Source: Paracoccus aerodenitrificans (GTDB lineage Bacteria > Pseudomonadota > Alphaproteobacteria > Rhodobacterales > Rhodobacteraceae). From it: DNA of 64,000 nt. The notes below the pieces were generated by a model. The model was not told the origin of the DNA. It ran no database searches and worked only from the letters and a program-made list of their open reading frames with translations. The DNA is taken from assembly GCF_027913215.1 (NCBI RefSeq), contig NZ_CP115784.1, forward strand, positions 372,001 through 436,000, read 5' to 3'. Of the stretch, positions 29,199 through 37,597 are shown piece by piece. The position numbers were made by a program, and so were the translations under genes. Within the stretch, counting starts at the first letter, position 1. Every line of letters starts with the position of its first letter.

Positions 29199-30908
29199 AT
29201 GACCGAACCGAACTATACCCCGATCCCGGAACTTTATGTCTCTCAGGAAGCTGCCGAAAAGCTAAAGGATGATGCCGGCAATATGCTAAGCTGGGATCTG
29301 ACCCCGCGGCAGATCTGCGATCTGGAATTGCTGATGAACGGGGGCTTTCATCCGCTGAAGGGGTTCCTGACAGAAGCCGATTATAACGGCGTGGTCGAGA
29401 ATATGCGCCTCTCGGACGGCTCGCTCTGGCCGATGCCGATCACGCTGGACGTCTCGGAAAAATTCGCCGACGGGCTGGAGCCGGGCACCGATATCGCGCT
29501 TCGCGATCAGGAAGGTGTCATCCTTGCGGTCATGTCTGTCACGGATAAATGGGTGCCGAATAAATCGCTTGAGGCCGAGAAAGTTTTCGGCGCGGACGAT
29601 CTGGCCCATCCAGCGGTGAATTATCTGCATAATCAGGCTGGTGCGATTTATCTGGGCGGTCCGGTCAAGGGGCTGCAGGCGCCGACCCATTACGATTTTC
29701 GCGGCCGCCGCAATAGCCCGAACGAATTGCGGGCAATGTTCAGGAAACTCGGCTGGCGCAAGGTCGTGGTGTTCCAGACCCGCAACCCGTTGCATCGCGC
29801 CCACCAGGAACTCACCTTCCGCGCCGCGCGTGAGGCGCAGGCGAACCTGATGATCCATCCGGTCGTGGGCATGACCAAGCCGGGCGATGTGGATCATTTC
29901 ACCCGCGTCCGCTGCTATGAGGCGGTGCTGGATAAATATCCCTCCTCGACCACCACGCTGTCGCTGCTGAACCTCGCCATGCGGATGGCCGGTCCGCGCG
30001 AGGCTGTGTGGCACGGGCTGATCCGCCGCAATCACGGGGCGACGCATTTCATCGTTGGCCGCGATCACGCCGGCCCCGGCAAGAATTCGGCTGGCGAAGA
30101 TTTTTACGGCCCCTATGACGCGCAGGACCTGTTCCGTAAGCACGAAGACGAAATCGGCGTGAAAATGGTCGATTTCAAGCATATGGTCTATGTGCAGGAA
30201 CGTGCCCAGTACGAGCCTGCCGATGAGATCGAAGAGGGCGTGACCGTCCTGAATATCTCGGGCACGGAATTGCGCCGCCGTCTGCGCGAAGGTCTGGAAA
30301 TCCCCGAATGGTTCAGCTTCCCCGAGGTGGTCCAGCAGCTTCGCCGGACCTCTCCGCCGCGGGCGCAGCAGGGCTTCACCGTGTTCTTTACCGGCCTGTC
30401 GGGCAGCGGGAAATCGACGGTTGCCAACGCGCTGATGGTCAAACTGATGGAAATGGGTGGCCGTCCGGTGACGCTTCTGGATGGTGATGTGGTGCGCAAG
30501 CATCTGTCCTCGGAACTGGGCTTCAGCAAGGAACACCGCGATATCAACATCAAGCGTATCGGCTATGTCGCGTCCGAGATCACCAAGAATGGCGGCATTG
30601 CCATCTGTGCGCCGATCGCCCCTTATACCTCGACCCGCCGCGCGGTGCGTGAGATGATCGAGCAATATGGCGCTTTTGCCGAGGTGCATGTCTCGACCCC
30701 GCTTGAAGAATGCGAGCGTCGGGACCGCAAAGGCCTGTACAAGCTGGCGCGTGAGGGCAAGATCAAGGAATTCACCGGGATTTCGGACCCCTATGAGGAA
30801 CCGCAGGCACCTGAACTGCGTGTCGATACGACCGATATCGACGTGGATAACGCCGCCCATCAGGTGCTTCTGAAGCTGGAGCAGATGGGGCTGATCGGTC
30901 TGAACTGA
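29199..30908 (+). CDS. Bifunctional sulfate adenylyltransferase / adenylylsulfate kinase
   Basis: The 569-residue fusion makes PAPS from sulfate in two steps. The ATP sulfurylase part (about 1-385) has QTRNPLHRAH at 193-202 and GRDHAGPG near 287. The APS kinase part (about 393-569) has the P-loop GLSGSGKST at 399-407, followed by LDGDVVRKHLSSELGFS and the conserved DPYEEP segment. This order (sulfurylase first) is the fusion common in Rhodobacterales and fungi, and it should feed cysteine assimilation or sulfate transfer. The start at 29199 has AGTAGG upstream. A strong terminator follows the stop. Confidence 0.93.
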   Translation: MTEPNYTPIPELYVSQEAAEKLKDDAGNMLSWDLTPRQICDLELLMNGGFHPLKGFLTEADYNGVVENMRLSDGSLWPMPITLDVSEKFADGLEPGTDIALRDQEGVILAVMSVTDKWVPNKSLEAEKVFGADDLAHPAVNYLHNQAGAIYLGGPVKGLQAPTHYDFRGRRNSPNELRAMFRKLGWRKVVVFQTRNPLHRAHQELTFRAAREAQANLMIHPVVGMTKPGDVDHFTRVRCYEAVLDKYPSSTTTLSLLNLAMRMAGPREAVWHGLIRRNHGATHFIVGRDHAGPGKNSAGEDFYGPYDAQDLFRKHEDEIGVKMVDFKHMVYVQERAQYEPADEIEEGVTVLNISGTELRRRLREGLEIPEWFSFPEVVQQLRRTSPPRAQQGFTVFFTGLSGSGKSTVANALMVKLMEMGGRPVTLLDGDVVRKHLSSELGFSKEHRDINIKRIGYVASEITKNGGIAICAPIAPYTSTRRAVREMIEQYGAFAEVHVSTPLEECERRDRKGLYKLAREGKIKEFTGISDPYEEPQAPELRVDTTDIDVDNAAHQVLLKLEQMGLIGLN

Positions 30909-30932
30909 TCCGGTGAATTGAAGAAAATCCTG

Positions 30933-30958
30933 CGCCGGGCCATGATGGCCCGGCGTTT
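30933..30958 (+). terminator. Rho-independent terminator after sat/cysC
   Basis: CGCCGGGCCA-TGA-TGGCCCGGCG is a 10-bp GC-rich stem followed by TTTTC, starting 24 bases after the stop. It separates the PAPS-forming enzyme from the two glycosyltransferase-like genes and rules out a start codon upstream of 30961 for the next gene. Confidence 0.88.
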
Positions 30959-30977
30959 TCCGTTTCAGGGGGCCGGG

Positions 30978-31757
30978 ATGTCCGGGATCGTCAATATAAT
31001 TTGCATGAAATGGGGCAGCATGTACGGGGCCGCCGATGTCAACCGGCTGTACCGGCAGGTGGCCCGGCATCTGGACAGGCCGCACCGATTCGTCTGTTTC
31101 ACTGATGATGATGCGGGCATTGATGCGGGTGTCGACTGCCAGCCTCTGCCCGAACTCGGCCTGCCTGAGGGTCACGGCGATACGCGATGGCTCAAGCTGG
31201 CTCTGTTCCGGCGGGATCTGGGCGGGATGACGGGGCAGGTCTCTCTGTTTCTGGATCTCGATCTGGTGGTGGTTGACGATCTCTCGCCGTTTTTCGATCT
31301 GGAGGGCGATTTCTTCATTATCCGCGACGACGATCTGTTCCGTGCTAAGCCTTTGCGCAAGGTAAACCCGGACCGGGACCGTTTTCTGCATTCGGTCGGG
31401 AACAGTTCGGTCTTTCGCTATGTCGTCGGCGATCACAGCTATATTCTCGATGCCTATCTGGCCGACCCGAAGGCCGCGACCGAGAATTACGAAATCAGCC
31501 AGCAGTTCCAGAGTGCGCAGCTTGAGAAGCACGGCCATCTGAATTACTGGCCAAAAGGCTGGGTTGTCAGCTTCAAGAATGATTGCGTTCCGCGCAATTT
31601 CCGCAGCTATTTCGCGGACCCTGCCTTGCCCGAAGGCGCAAAGATCGTAGCCTTTGCCGGTGCGCCCAAGATGGAAGAGGTCTTCGCGGGTCGGGGCCAT
31701 AAATGGTATCGCCGGATCGGCAATATAGACTGGCTGCGGGCGGCATGGCAGGGATGA
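30978..31757 (+). CDS. Glycosyltransferase-like protein with DxD motif
   Basis: The 259-residue protein begins MSGIVNIICMKWGSMYGAAD and contains a DxD-type motif in FLDLDLVVVD (residues 91-100). The pattern KWG..YGA..VN.LY..V.RH, with RFVCFTDD near residue 37, is seen in uncharacterised glycosyltransferase-like proteins often found near surface-polysaccharide genes. No signal peptide or membrane helix is seen, so a cytoplasmic GT-A type enzyme is plausible. GGGGG precedes the ATG at 30978. The stop overlaps the next start by four bases, so the two genes work as a pair. Confidence 0.65.
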   Translation: MSGIVNIICMKWGSMYGAADVNRLYRQVARHLDRPHRFVCFTDDDAGIDAGVDCQPLPELGLPEGHGDTRWLKLALFRRDLGGMTGQVSLFLDLDLVVVDDLSPFFDLEGDFFIIRDDDLFRAKPLRKVNPDRDRFLHSVGNSSVFRYVVGDHSYILDAYLADPKAATENYEISQQFQSAQLEKHGHLNYWPKGWVVSFKNDCVPRNFRSYFADPALPEGAKIVAFAGAPKMEEVFAGRGHKWYRRIGNIDWLRAAWQG

Positions 31758-32566
31758 TCGCTGACAGGTTTCGGCAATGGAAGCACCGTCGCCGCATAGC
31801 CCGCGCCCGTGCCGAGATTGCCACTCGCGATTCACATGCCGCTCCGCATGGGCTGGATGCGCCGCTGGTGGTCAGCCTGACCTCGTACAGGCCGCGTTTC
31901 CCTGCGCTTGAGATGGTTCTGGCGTCGCTGCTGCGTCAAAGCGTCGCGCCGGATCGGATCATGCTCTGGCTGGCCGAGGCGGATATGGCTGAATTGCCGC
32001 AACAGATCGCGGAACTGGATCTTGAGATACGCGTCTGCCCGGACTGGAGATCCTACAAGAAGATCATACCAACCCTTCAGGATATGCCCGACAGCTATAT
32101 CGTGACGGCTGATGACGATATTTATTATGCGCAGGACTGGCTGGAGCAACTGGTCAGGCGGGCGGATGCCGGGGTGGTCTGCCATCGCGGGCACCGGATC
32201 AGCCTTGGCGAAGACGGCCTGCCGCGATCCTATGACGATTGGCGACGGAATATCACATCGCCCGATTCTGGCCCTCTGGTATTCCCGACCGGCGTCGGCG
32301 GTGTGCTTTATGCGCCGGGCGTGTTTAACCCCGATGTGACCGATGCAGGGAAATTCCAGGGCCTTGCGCCCTCTGCGGACGATGTCTGGCTGTACTGGAT
32401 GCACCGCCTTGCCGGGTCCCGTCCGGCCAAGATCGGACAGAATTTCCGGGTCATCGAATGGCCCGGCAGTCAGGCGGAAAACCTCCGCAGCACGAATCTG
32501 GGGACCGGAGGCAATGACCGCGCAATTCAGGCGATGCTGGGGGAATATGGCTGGCCAGAGCCGTAG
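31754..32566 (+). CDS. Glycosyltransferase-like protein (GT-A fold, DDD motif)
   Basis: The 270-residue protein has a basic N-terminal helix (RFRQWKHRRRIARARAEI) that may associate with the membrane. The GT-A-like opening VVSLTSYRPRFPALEMVLASLLRQ (here residues 39-62, quoted only in outline) is followed by a metal-binding TADDDIYYAQDW segment with Asp120-122. A late VIEWPGSQ segment and GGNDRAIQAML follow. The acceptor and sugar donor are unknown. Its start ATG overlaps the stop of the preceding gene (ATGA). Confidence 0.65.
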   Translation: MIADRFRQWKHRRRIARARAEIATRDSHAAPHGLDAPLVVSLTSYRPRFPALEMVLASLLRQSVAPDRIMLWLAEADMAELPQQIAELDLEIRVCPDWRSYKKIIPTLQDMPDSYIVTADDDIYYAQDWLEQLVRRADAGVVCHRGHRISLGEDGLPRSYDDWRRNITSPDSGPLVFPTGVGGVLYAPGVFNPDVTDAGKFQGLAPSADDVWLYWMHRLAGSRPAKIGQNFRVIEWPGSQAENLRSTNLGTGGNDRAIQAMLGEYGWPEP

Positions 32567-32581
32567 GCGACAATACGCAAA

Positions 32582-32606
32582 CGCCGCCCTGAAGCAAAGG
32601 GCGGCG
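32582..32606 (-). terminator. Terminator of the hsp20-DUF1150 transcript
   Basis: CGCCGCCCT and AGGGCGGCG form a 9-bp stem around GAAGCAA, 18 bases downstream of the DUF1150 stop. Read on the minus strand, TTTG follows the stem; the T-run is short, but position and stem strength support termination. It is also 16 bases past the convergent glycosyltransferase-like gene and may end both. Confidence 0.65.
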
Positions 32607-32623
32607 CGGGGCCGGTCAGGACA

Positions 32624-32851
32624 TCAGTGAACGCTGACCGGGCTCAGATCGTTCTGGCGGGCAAGGAAAAACGCAAGCTGGCGGTCTTTTACAAGTGCCA
32701 GCCGCTCTCCGTCGATGCCGTGCACCGCATAGAGACTGTCGATGCCCGGTATCTGCTGACGAACTTCGTCGGGCAGCGTGTCGGTTTCGACACGGCGGAT
32801 ATAGACGATATTGCCGTTATCTTCCGGCAGATCCTGGAATTTGGTATTCAT
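32624..32851 (-). CDS. DUF1150 family protein
   Basis: The 75-residue protein (NIVYIRRVETDTLPDEVR, then IDSLYAVHGIDGERLALVKD) belongs to the small DUF1150 family, which in Rhodobacterales lies next to small heat-shock protein genes. The function is unknown. AAAGGGGAT precedes the ATG. It starts 13 bases downstream of the hsp20 stop and is clearly in the same transcript. Confidence 0.85.
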   Translation of the reverse strand: MNTKFQDLPEDNGNIVYIRRVETDTLPDEVRQQIPGIDSLYAVHGIDGERLALVKDRQLAFFLARQNDLSPVSVH

Positions 32852-32864
32852 CGCGATCCCCTTT

Positions 32865-33275
32865 CTAGGTTCGGCTGATCGGTATGTTCTGGACGACGCT
32901 TTGCTGCGGCTTGCGCTGAAGAAAAATGCTCAGAAGCCCGTTTTCAAGCTTTGCACCCGAGACTTCGACACCTTCTGCCAGCACAAAGCTGCGCTGAAAC
33001 GCGCGGGAGGCGATCCCCCGGTGCAGAAAGACCCGTTCTTCGCCGATCTCGGGTTGACGACCGCTGACCGTAAGCTGACGGTTCTCAAGCGAGATGCTCA
33101 GATCGGTCTCGGCAAATCCCGCAACGGCGAGGGTGATCGTGAAACCATCTGGTGCCTGATGCTCGATGTTATAGGGCGGATAGCCCTCGGCACCTTTCGC
33201 GGCCCGCTCGGCCAGTCTTTCGATCTGGTCGAAACCCAGCAGATGCGGGTGTGTGGCGAGTGTCATCTTCGTCAT
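32865..33275 (-). CDS. Hsp20-family small heat-shock protein
   Basis: The 136-residue alpha-crystallin-domain chaperone holds unfolding proteins in a refoldable state. The crystallin domain spans about residues 30-125 (YNIEHQAPDGFTITLAVAGF, then LTVSGRQ and the GVEVSGAKLENGLLSI strand). The C-terminal IPI anchor (NIPISRT) is present. ATG at 33275 is preferred over a TTG three codons upstream because AGGG lies 10 bases before it. A CTTG-containing upstream region is suggestive of sigma-32 control, but no clean match was found. Confidence 0.9.
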   Translation of the reverse strand: MTKMTLATHPHLLGFDQIERLAERAAKGAEGYPPYNIEHQAPDGFTITLAVAGFAETDLSISLENRQLTVSGRQPEIGEERVFLHRGIASRAFQRSFVLAEGVEVSGAKLENGLLSIFLQRKPQQSVVQNIPISRT

Positions 33276-33444
33276 TTTGTTCAAGCCCTTAAGCAGCGAC
33301 TCGTCGTCATGTGACAGGCCCCGTTATGGCGGCCCTTGTCGTTAATATGTGGATTGAGGGGCCTCGGGGCAAGGTGCAAGGAAAGAGTTAACTTTCCACC
33401 GGGCGGCGCTATAATTCCGGCAGCGCAGCAAGGATGAGCTACGA

Positions 33445-33663
33445 ATGAACTTTCAGTCCGAAATGAGTCACGAGGAAATCGCACGCGCGCGCCTGGAGGT
33501 TCTGAAGCGTGAACATCGCGATCTGGATGAAGCGATTGCCGCCCTGGCCGAGCAGCCTGCGGCCCCGACCCTGACACTGCAACGGCTGAAACGGCAGAAA
33601 CTTGCGCTGAAGGACCGGATTGCACGTCTGGAGGATGAGCTTTTGCCGGATATCATTGCCTGA
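33445..33663 (+). CDS. YdcH family (DUF465) small coiled-coil protein
   Basis: The 72-residue protein is two helices with heptad-like spacing (LKREHRDLDEAIAALAE and LQRLKRQKLALKDRIARLED), the standard DUF465 form: H-x-x-L-D...I...L..LK..KL.LKD.I..L. The function is unknown. AAGGATGAG lies 8 bases before the ATG. It stands 102 bases upstream of purE. Confidence 0.88.
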   Translation: MNFQSEMSHEEIARARLEVLKREHRDLDEAIAALAEQPAAPTLTLQRLKRQKLALKDRIARLEDELLPDIIA

Positions 33664-33765
33664 GTGCTGCTGATGACGGTGCAGGAATTCCGCTGTTATG
33701 CGCTGCTGCAATTGCCTCTGGCGTTCCGGTGAATATAGTGCAGCCCTTCTGATGCGAGAGGGATC

Positions 33766-34266
33766 ATGGACAGCAAGCAATCGCGCCCCCCGGTCGGTAT
33801 CATCATGGGCAGCCAGTCGGACTGGCCGACCATGCGTGAGGCGGCCACGATACTGGATGAACTTGGCGTCGCCTATGAGGCGCGGATCGTCAGTGCGCAT
33901 CGCACACCGGATCGGCTGTGGGATTATGGAAGAAGCGCGGCGGATCGTGGATTGCAGGTGATTATTGCCGGGGCGGGCGGTGCGGCGCATCTGCCGGGGA
34001 TGATGGCCTCGAAGACCCGCATTCCGGTGATCGGGGTGCCGGTACAGACCAAGGCGCTTTCCGGGGTGGATTCGCTGTATTCCATCGTGCAGATGCCGAA
34101 AGGCTTCCCGGTCGCGACGATGGCGATCGGTGCGGCGGGCGCCGCCAATGCCGGACTGATGGCTGCGGGGATCCTTGCCCTGTCCGATCCCGCCCTTGCC
34201 GAAAGGCTGGATGCATGGAGAGAGGCGCTGTCTGCCTCGATCCCCGAGGAGCCGCGCGATGAGTGA
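33766..34266 (+). CDS. purE: 5-(carboxyamino)imidazole ribonucleotide mutase
   Basis: The 166-residue class I PurE moves the carboxylate of N5-CAIR to give CAIR in purine synthesis. The nucleotide-binding [13 protein letters not shown] (residues 11-23) and the VSAHRTPDR motif are intact, with the flexible GGAAHLPGM loop following. The stop lies inside the first codons of purK (eight-base overlap), as usual for the coupled pair. Confidence 0.96.
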   Translation: MDSKQSRPPVGIIMGSQSDWPTMREAATILDELGVAYEARIVSAHRTPDRLWDYGRSAADRGLQVIIAGAGGAAHLPGMMASKTRIPVIGVPVQTKALSGVDSLYSIVQMPKGFPVATMAIGAAGAANAGLMAAGILALSDPALAERLDAWREALSASIPEEPRDE

Positions 34267-35308
34267 TCCTCTGGCACCTGGCGCGGTGATCGGCATTCTG
34301 GGCGGCGGTCAGCTTGGCCGTATGCTGTCCGTCGCTGCATCCCGTCTGGGTTACCGCACCCATATTTACGAGCCGGGTGCGGCCCCTGCGGGTGATGTCG
34401 CCCATGCGGTGACAAATGCGTCCTATGAGGATGCAGAGGCGCTTCGGCGCTTCGCGGAAGCGGTCGATGTCATCACCTATGAATTCGAGAATGTTCCGGC
34501 GGATTCGCTAGATCTCTTGGAATCGATCCGTCCCATCCGTCCGAATCGCCGCGCATTGGCGGTGTCGCAGGACCGTCTGACCGAGAAAGAGTTTCTGCGC
34601 GACCTCGGGCTGCGGACTGCGCCTTTCGCCGATGCAGCCTCAGAGAAGGATCTTCCGGCGGCACTGAAACGGATCGGAGTTCCCTCGATCCTGAAAACGC
34701 GGCGCATGGGATATGACGGCAAGGGCCAGATCCGGTTTGCCGATGTCGGGCAGCGTGACTGGACCGGAGCGGAAGCGGTGCTGGAAGGCTTTGTCGATTT
34801 CTCGGCCGAGATCAGCGTGATCGTGGCGCGGGGCATTGATGGCTCGGTTGCCGCTTACGATCCCGGACGTAACCTGCATGAGGGCGGCATATTACGAACA
34901 ACCACCGTGCCAAGCGGCATTCCGCAGGCGATGGTCACCGATGCCGTATTGCTGGCGGCGCGGATTGCAGCGGCGCTTGATTATGTCGGCGTGATGGGGG
35001 TCGAGCTTTTCGTGACGGCAGAGGGGCTGGTGGTGAACGAAATCGCGCCCCGGGTTCATAATTCCGGTCACTGGACACAGGCAGGCTGCACCGTCGATCA
35101 GTTTGAGCAGCATATCCGTGCGATTGCAGGCCTGCCTCTGGGCGATGGCAAGCGCTACGCGGATGTGGTGATGGAAAACCTCATCGGGCAGGATATGGAC
35201 CGGCTGCCCGAATTGCTGGCCTCGCCGGATGTGCAGATCCACCTCTACGGCAAGTCGGAAACGCGGGAGGGTCGGAAAATGGGCCATATCAATCGGGTGC
35301 TCCGATGA
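34259..35308 (+). CDS. purK: 5-(carboxyamino)imidazole ribonucleotide synthase
   Basis: The 349-residue ATP-grasp enzyme carboxylates AIR with bicarbonate to N5-CAIR, the substrate of PurE. The N-terminal [11 protein letters not shown] (residues 12-22), the ATP-grasp segment [12 protein letters not shown] and the metal-binding [15 protein letters not shown] near residue 260 are present. The start ATG at 34259 overlaps the end of purE by eight bases, and the stop overlaps the NUDIX gene start by four. Confidence 0.96.
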   Translation: MSDPLAPGAVIGILGGGQLGRMLSVAASRLGYRTHIYEPGAAPAGDVAHAVTNASYEDAEALRRFAEAVDVITYEFENVPADSLDLLESIRPIRPNRRALAVSQDRLTEKEFLRDLGLRTAPFADAASEKDLPAALKRIGVPSILKTRRMGYDGKGQIRFADVGQRDWTGAEAVLEGFVDFSAEISVIVARGIDGSVAAYDPGRNLHEGGILRTTTVPSGIPQAMVTDAVLLAARIAAALDYVGVMGVELFVTAEGLVVNEIAPRVHNSGHWTQAGCTVDQFEQHIRAIAGLPLGDGKRYADVVMENLIGQDMDRLPELLASPDVQIHLYGKSETREGRKMGHINRVLR

Positions 35309-35760
35309 GAATGGCGCGGCCCCGGCTGGCGGTTAGGGCTGCGATCCTGAATCTCGACCGGCTTCTGATGGTGAATGCCTATCCGCCGGATTACGGTTCC
35401 GATCTGTGGTGCCTGCCGGGAGGCGGGGCCGAGGCCGGGCAGTCCCTGCACGAAAACCTGATCCGCGAGGTCATGGAAGAGACGGGACTGCGTATCGCCG
35501 TCGGCCCGATGATTCTGGTCAATGAGTTCAAGGATTCCAAGGCCGGGTTTCATCAGGTCGATCTGATCCACCGGGCGACCCTGATCGGTGACGAAGGCGA
35601 AAAGATCGTGCTGGAGGACCCCGAGGGCGTCGTGCACCGTGCCTGCTGGGTCACCCGCGCCGAGCTGGCGAAGCTGCATCACCGGCCACGTCTGCTGGCG
35701 CGTGCTGTGTGGTCGGATCATGCTGCATGGTATGATCCGATGGAGGAAACGATCTGGTAG
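35305..35760 (+). CDS. NUDIX hydrolase
   Basis: The 151-residue protein has a NUDIX box at about residues 40-62 ending REVMEETGL; the residue just after the central glycine is Gln (AGQS) instead of the consensus Glu, a common tolerated change, while the metal-binding REVMEE core is intact. It hydrolyses a nucleoside diphosphate derivative of unknown identity. Overlap with purK (ATGA) suggests a link to nucleotide metabolism or housekeeping only by position. Confidence 0.88.
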   Translation: MRMARPRLAVRAAILNLDRLLMVNAYPPDYGSDLWCLPGGGAEAGQSLHENLIREVMEETGLRIAVGPMILVNEFKDSKAGFHQVDLIHRATLIGDEGEKIVLEDPEGVVHRACWVTRAELAKLHHRPRLLARAVWSDHAAWYDPMEETIW

Positions 35761-35776
35761 GGGGCGCGTGGTAGCC

Positions 35777-35835
35777 GGGGGCGTTGCCCCCATCGCCTTT
35801 CGGCGATTCCCCAAGGGTATTTGGGTGAAGAAGAA
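35777..35835 (+). repeat. Dispersed short repeat, copy A (diverged)
   Basis: GGGGGCGTTGCCCCC forms a small hairpin and is followed by CCCCAAGGGTATTTGGGTGAAGA. It shares the G5C...GCCCCC hairpin, the C-run, the GG-TATTT core and the TGAA end with copies at 44887-44930 and 51416-51462, but has an insert (CATCGCCTTTCGGCGATT) between hairpin and core. It lies between the convergent NUDIX and dipeptidase genes. Confidence 0.6.
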
Positions 35836-35857
35836 AACTTCTGTGGGGTGTTTGGGG

Positions 35858-37033
35858 TCAGGTTTCGGGGAGGCTCTCCGAGAGATAGCGCATCATATTG
35901 CCGCCCATGACTCCGGCGATCTGATCTTCGCTGAGGCCCTCGTCAAGCAATGCCTGTGTCAGAGCGGCGAGACCGGCTGTGTCGAACGGCGCATCGACTG
36001 AACCGTCGTAATCCGAGCCGAGAGAGACGTAATCTTCGCCCACCAGCTCTATTGCGGCGCGGATCGAGCGGGCGATATCGGCGGGCGTGCTGCCGCAATT
36101 CACATCGGTCCAGTAGCCTATGCCGATGACTCCGCCCTTGGCCGCGATGTCACGGACCAGATCGTCCGGGATATTGCGCGGCGTTTCGCAATTGCTGCGA
36201 ATGCCGGTATGCGAGACGATGGGGCGTGTGCCTTCAACCGCAAGCACGTCGCGCACCATTTCCGGGCTGGCATGGGCGAGGTCGATGATCATGCCGCGTT
36301 CCAGCAGCCCGTCAATGACCTGACGGCCGAACGCGCTGAGACCCTCGCCGCTTTGGCCATGCAGGGAGCCTCCGAGTTCATTGTCGAAGAAATGTGTCAA
36401 CCCGATAACGCGGAACCCGGCATCGTAGAGCCGGTCGAGATTGGCCATATCGCCTTCAAGCGGGTGCGCTCCTTCGGTGCCGAGGATGCCGCCGACGGTC
36501 CGGGAGCCGCTTTCGCGGCCTTCCAGAAGCGCGGCCAGATCGGCACGGCTGCGGATGATGCGCAGCGCTTCGGGGTCGTCCGCAGCCATTCGGTTCAGCC
36601 GTGCCGCCTGATCCAGTGCGCGCTCAAGCAAGCTGTTCCAGGTCTGGATCGGTCGCAACTGGCCCATGAAAAGTCTGGTAATATTATCTGCGGTGTCAGC
36701 GCTGTTTTCGCCATAATTCAGGCCCGAGGGGCTTTTCGTCACAGTGGTAAACACCTGAACGGCGACATTGCCCTCCTGCAGGCGGGGAATATCGGTATGG
36801 CCGCGATCCACCCGTTTCAGAAGGTTGCGGTCCCAGAGCAGCGCGTCGGAATGCCAGTCTCCGATGATCAGCCGGTCGTGCAATTGCTGCGCGGCCTCAC
36901 TGACGGGCCAGCCCTCTTCGGGCGTGGTCACGGGATTCAGGCTGCGTTCGACATAGCCGGGGGCCAGGGTAAAAAAGGCAATTGCGGCGATGACGATCAG
37001 GCCGGTCAGGCTGAGGAGGATTTTGCGGAGCAT
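35858..37033 (-). CDS. Membrane dipeptidase (peptidase family M19)
   Basis: The 391-residue zinc peptidase cleaves dipeptides and is anchored or exported through an N-terminal hydrophobic segment (about 5-25, ILLSLTGLIVIAAIAFFTL). The metal-binding HxD is at residues 61-63 (GDWHSDAL). The bridging glutamate is in GTEGAHPLEGD, and later histidines are in DLAHASPEM and SHTGIRSNC. It resembles renal dipeptidase-like enzymes common in alphaproteobacteria. GAGG upstream of the ATG at 37033 supports the start. Confidence 0.9.
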   Translation of the reverse strand: MLRKILLSLTGLIVIAAIAFFTLAPGYVERSLNPVTTPEEGWPVSEAAQQLHDRLIIGDWHSDALLWDRNLLKRVDRGHTDIPRLQEGNVAVQVFTTVTKSPSGLNYGENSADTADNITRLFMGQLRPIQTWNSLLERALDQAARLNRMAADDPEALRIIRSRADLAALLEGRESGSRTVGGILGTEGAHPLEGDMANLDRLYDAGFRVIGLTHFFDNELGGSLHGQSGEGLSAFGRQVIDGLLERGMIIDLAHASPEMVRDVLAVEGTRPIVSHTGIRSNCETPRNIPDDLVRDIAAKGGVIGIGYWTDVNCGSTPADIARSIRAAIELVGEDYVSLGSDYDGSVDAPFDTAGLAALTQALLDEGLSEDQIAGVMGGNMMRYLSESLPET

Positions 37034-37047
37034 AGGGCCTCGGCGCT

Positions 37048-37572
37048 TTATGATGAATGTGGCAGATCCGCCCAAAGGATATGCTGAGGACCGCGCGAGC
37101 CGCCAGCATAGATCTCACCGTCATCGTGAAAACCTGCGTTGCGATAGACGGCATAGGCGGCCGGGTTCAGCAGGTTCACCGTCAGGATCAGCCGGGATTT
37201 GCCGGGATACTGGCTGGCCGCATAGGCGGGCAGCAGGGCCATCGCCTGCCGGCCCAACCCGCAGCCCTGATGATGCAGATCGATCAGGACGCCGCGCAGG
37301 CCCAGATCATCGGGATGCGCGAAGCGGTTACGCTCGGCATAAAGCGGGTCCAGTTTGAACATGCCGACCAGAATATCATCCGCATGGATCGCGTGGAAGC
37401 TGAGCTGCGGCGTGTCATCAAGGATCATATCGGCGCCGTCATTCGCATATTGCCCGGGATGCTGGCGCAGCCCGGACAGTTCATGCAGCCTGCTGGCAGG
37501 AACAGGCGAGATTGTGACACATGCGCTCATTCCCTCAGGATAAGGCAGAGCGATGGCATAGGCGAGCGTCAT
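37048..37572 (-). CDS. GNAT-family N-acetyltransferase
   Basis: The 174-residue protein has the acetyl-CoA-binding pattern HQGCGLGRQAMALLPAYA (about 105-122) and the late NPAAYAVYRNAGFHDDGE typical of GNAT enzymes. The substrate is unknown. AGGTGAG 7 bases before the ATG at 37572 favours the long form; an internal ATG 14 codons later has a GAGGGA directly against it and is less likely. It lies between the dipeptidase and pepF genes, all on the same strand. Confidence 0.85.
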   Translation of the reverse strand: MTLAYAIALPYPEGMSACVTISPVPASRLHELSGLRQHPGQYANDGADMILDDTPQLSFHAIHADDILVGMFKLDPLYAERNRFAHPDDLGLRGVLIDLHHQGCGLGRQAMALLPAYAASQYPGKSRLILTVNLLNPAAYAVYRNAGFHDDGEIYAGGSRGPQHILWADLPHSS

Positions 37573-37597
37573 AAGACGCTCACCTTACGGCTTTTTG

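Noticed and set aside
29286..31835. A very long open frame (about 849 codons) on the minus strand opposite the sulfurylase/APS kinase and the next gene
   Set aside because: It crosses a terminator and two well supported genes on the other strand, and its translation is low-complexity with many His, Gln and Arg. It is an antisense artefact of codon bias.
33344..33373. A sigma-32 promoter for hsp20 (CTTG, 17 bases, CCACATATT)
   Set aside because: Only the CTTG part and AT content agree; the -10 part does not match the alphaproteobacterial consensus and spacing to the better TAT match is 20 bases. Left as a possibility, not a feature.
35305..35760. Degenerate NUDIX box in the gene after purK as evidence of a dead enzyme
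   Set aside because: Only the residue after the central Gly differs (Gln for Glu) and the metal-binding REVMEE core is intact, so activity is likely.
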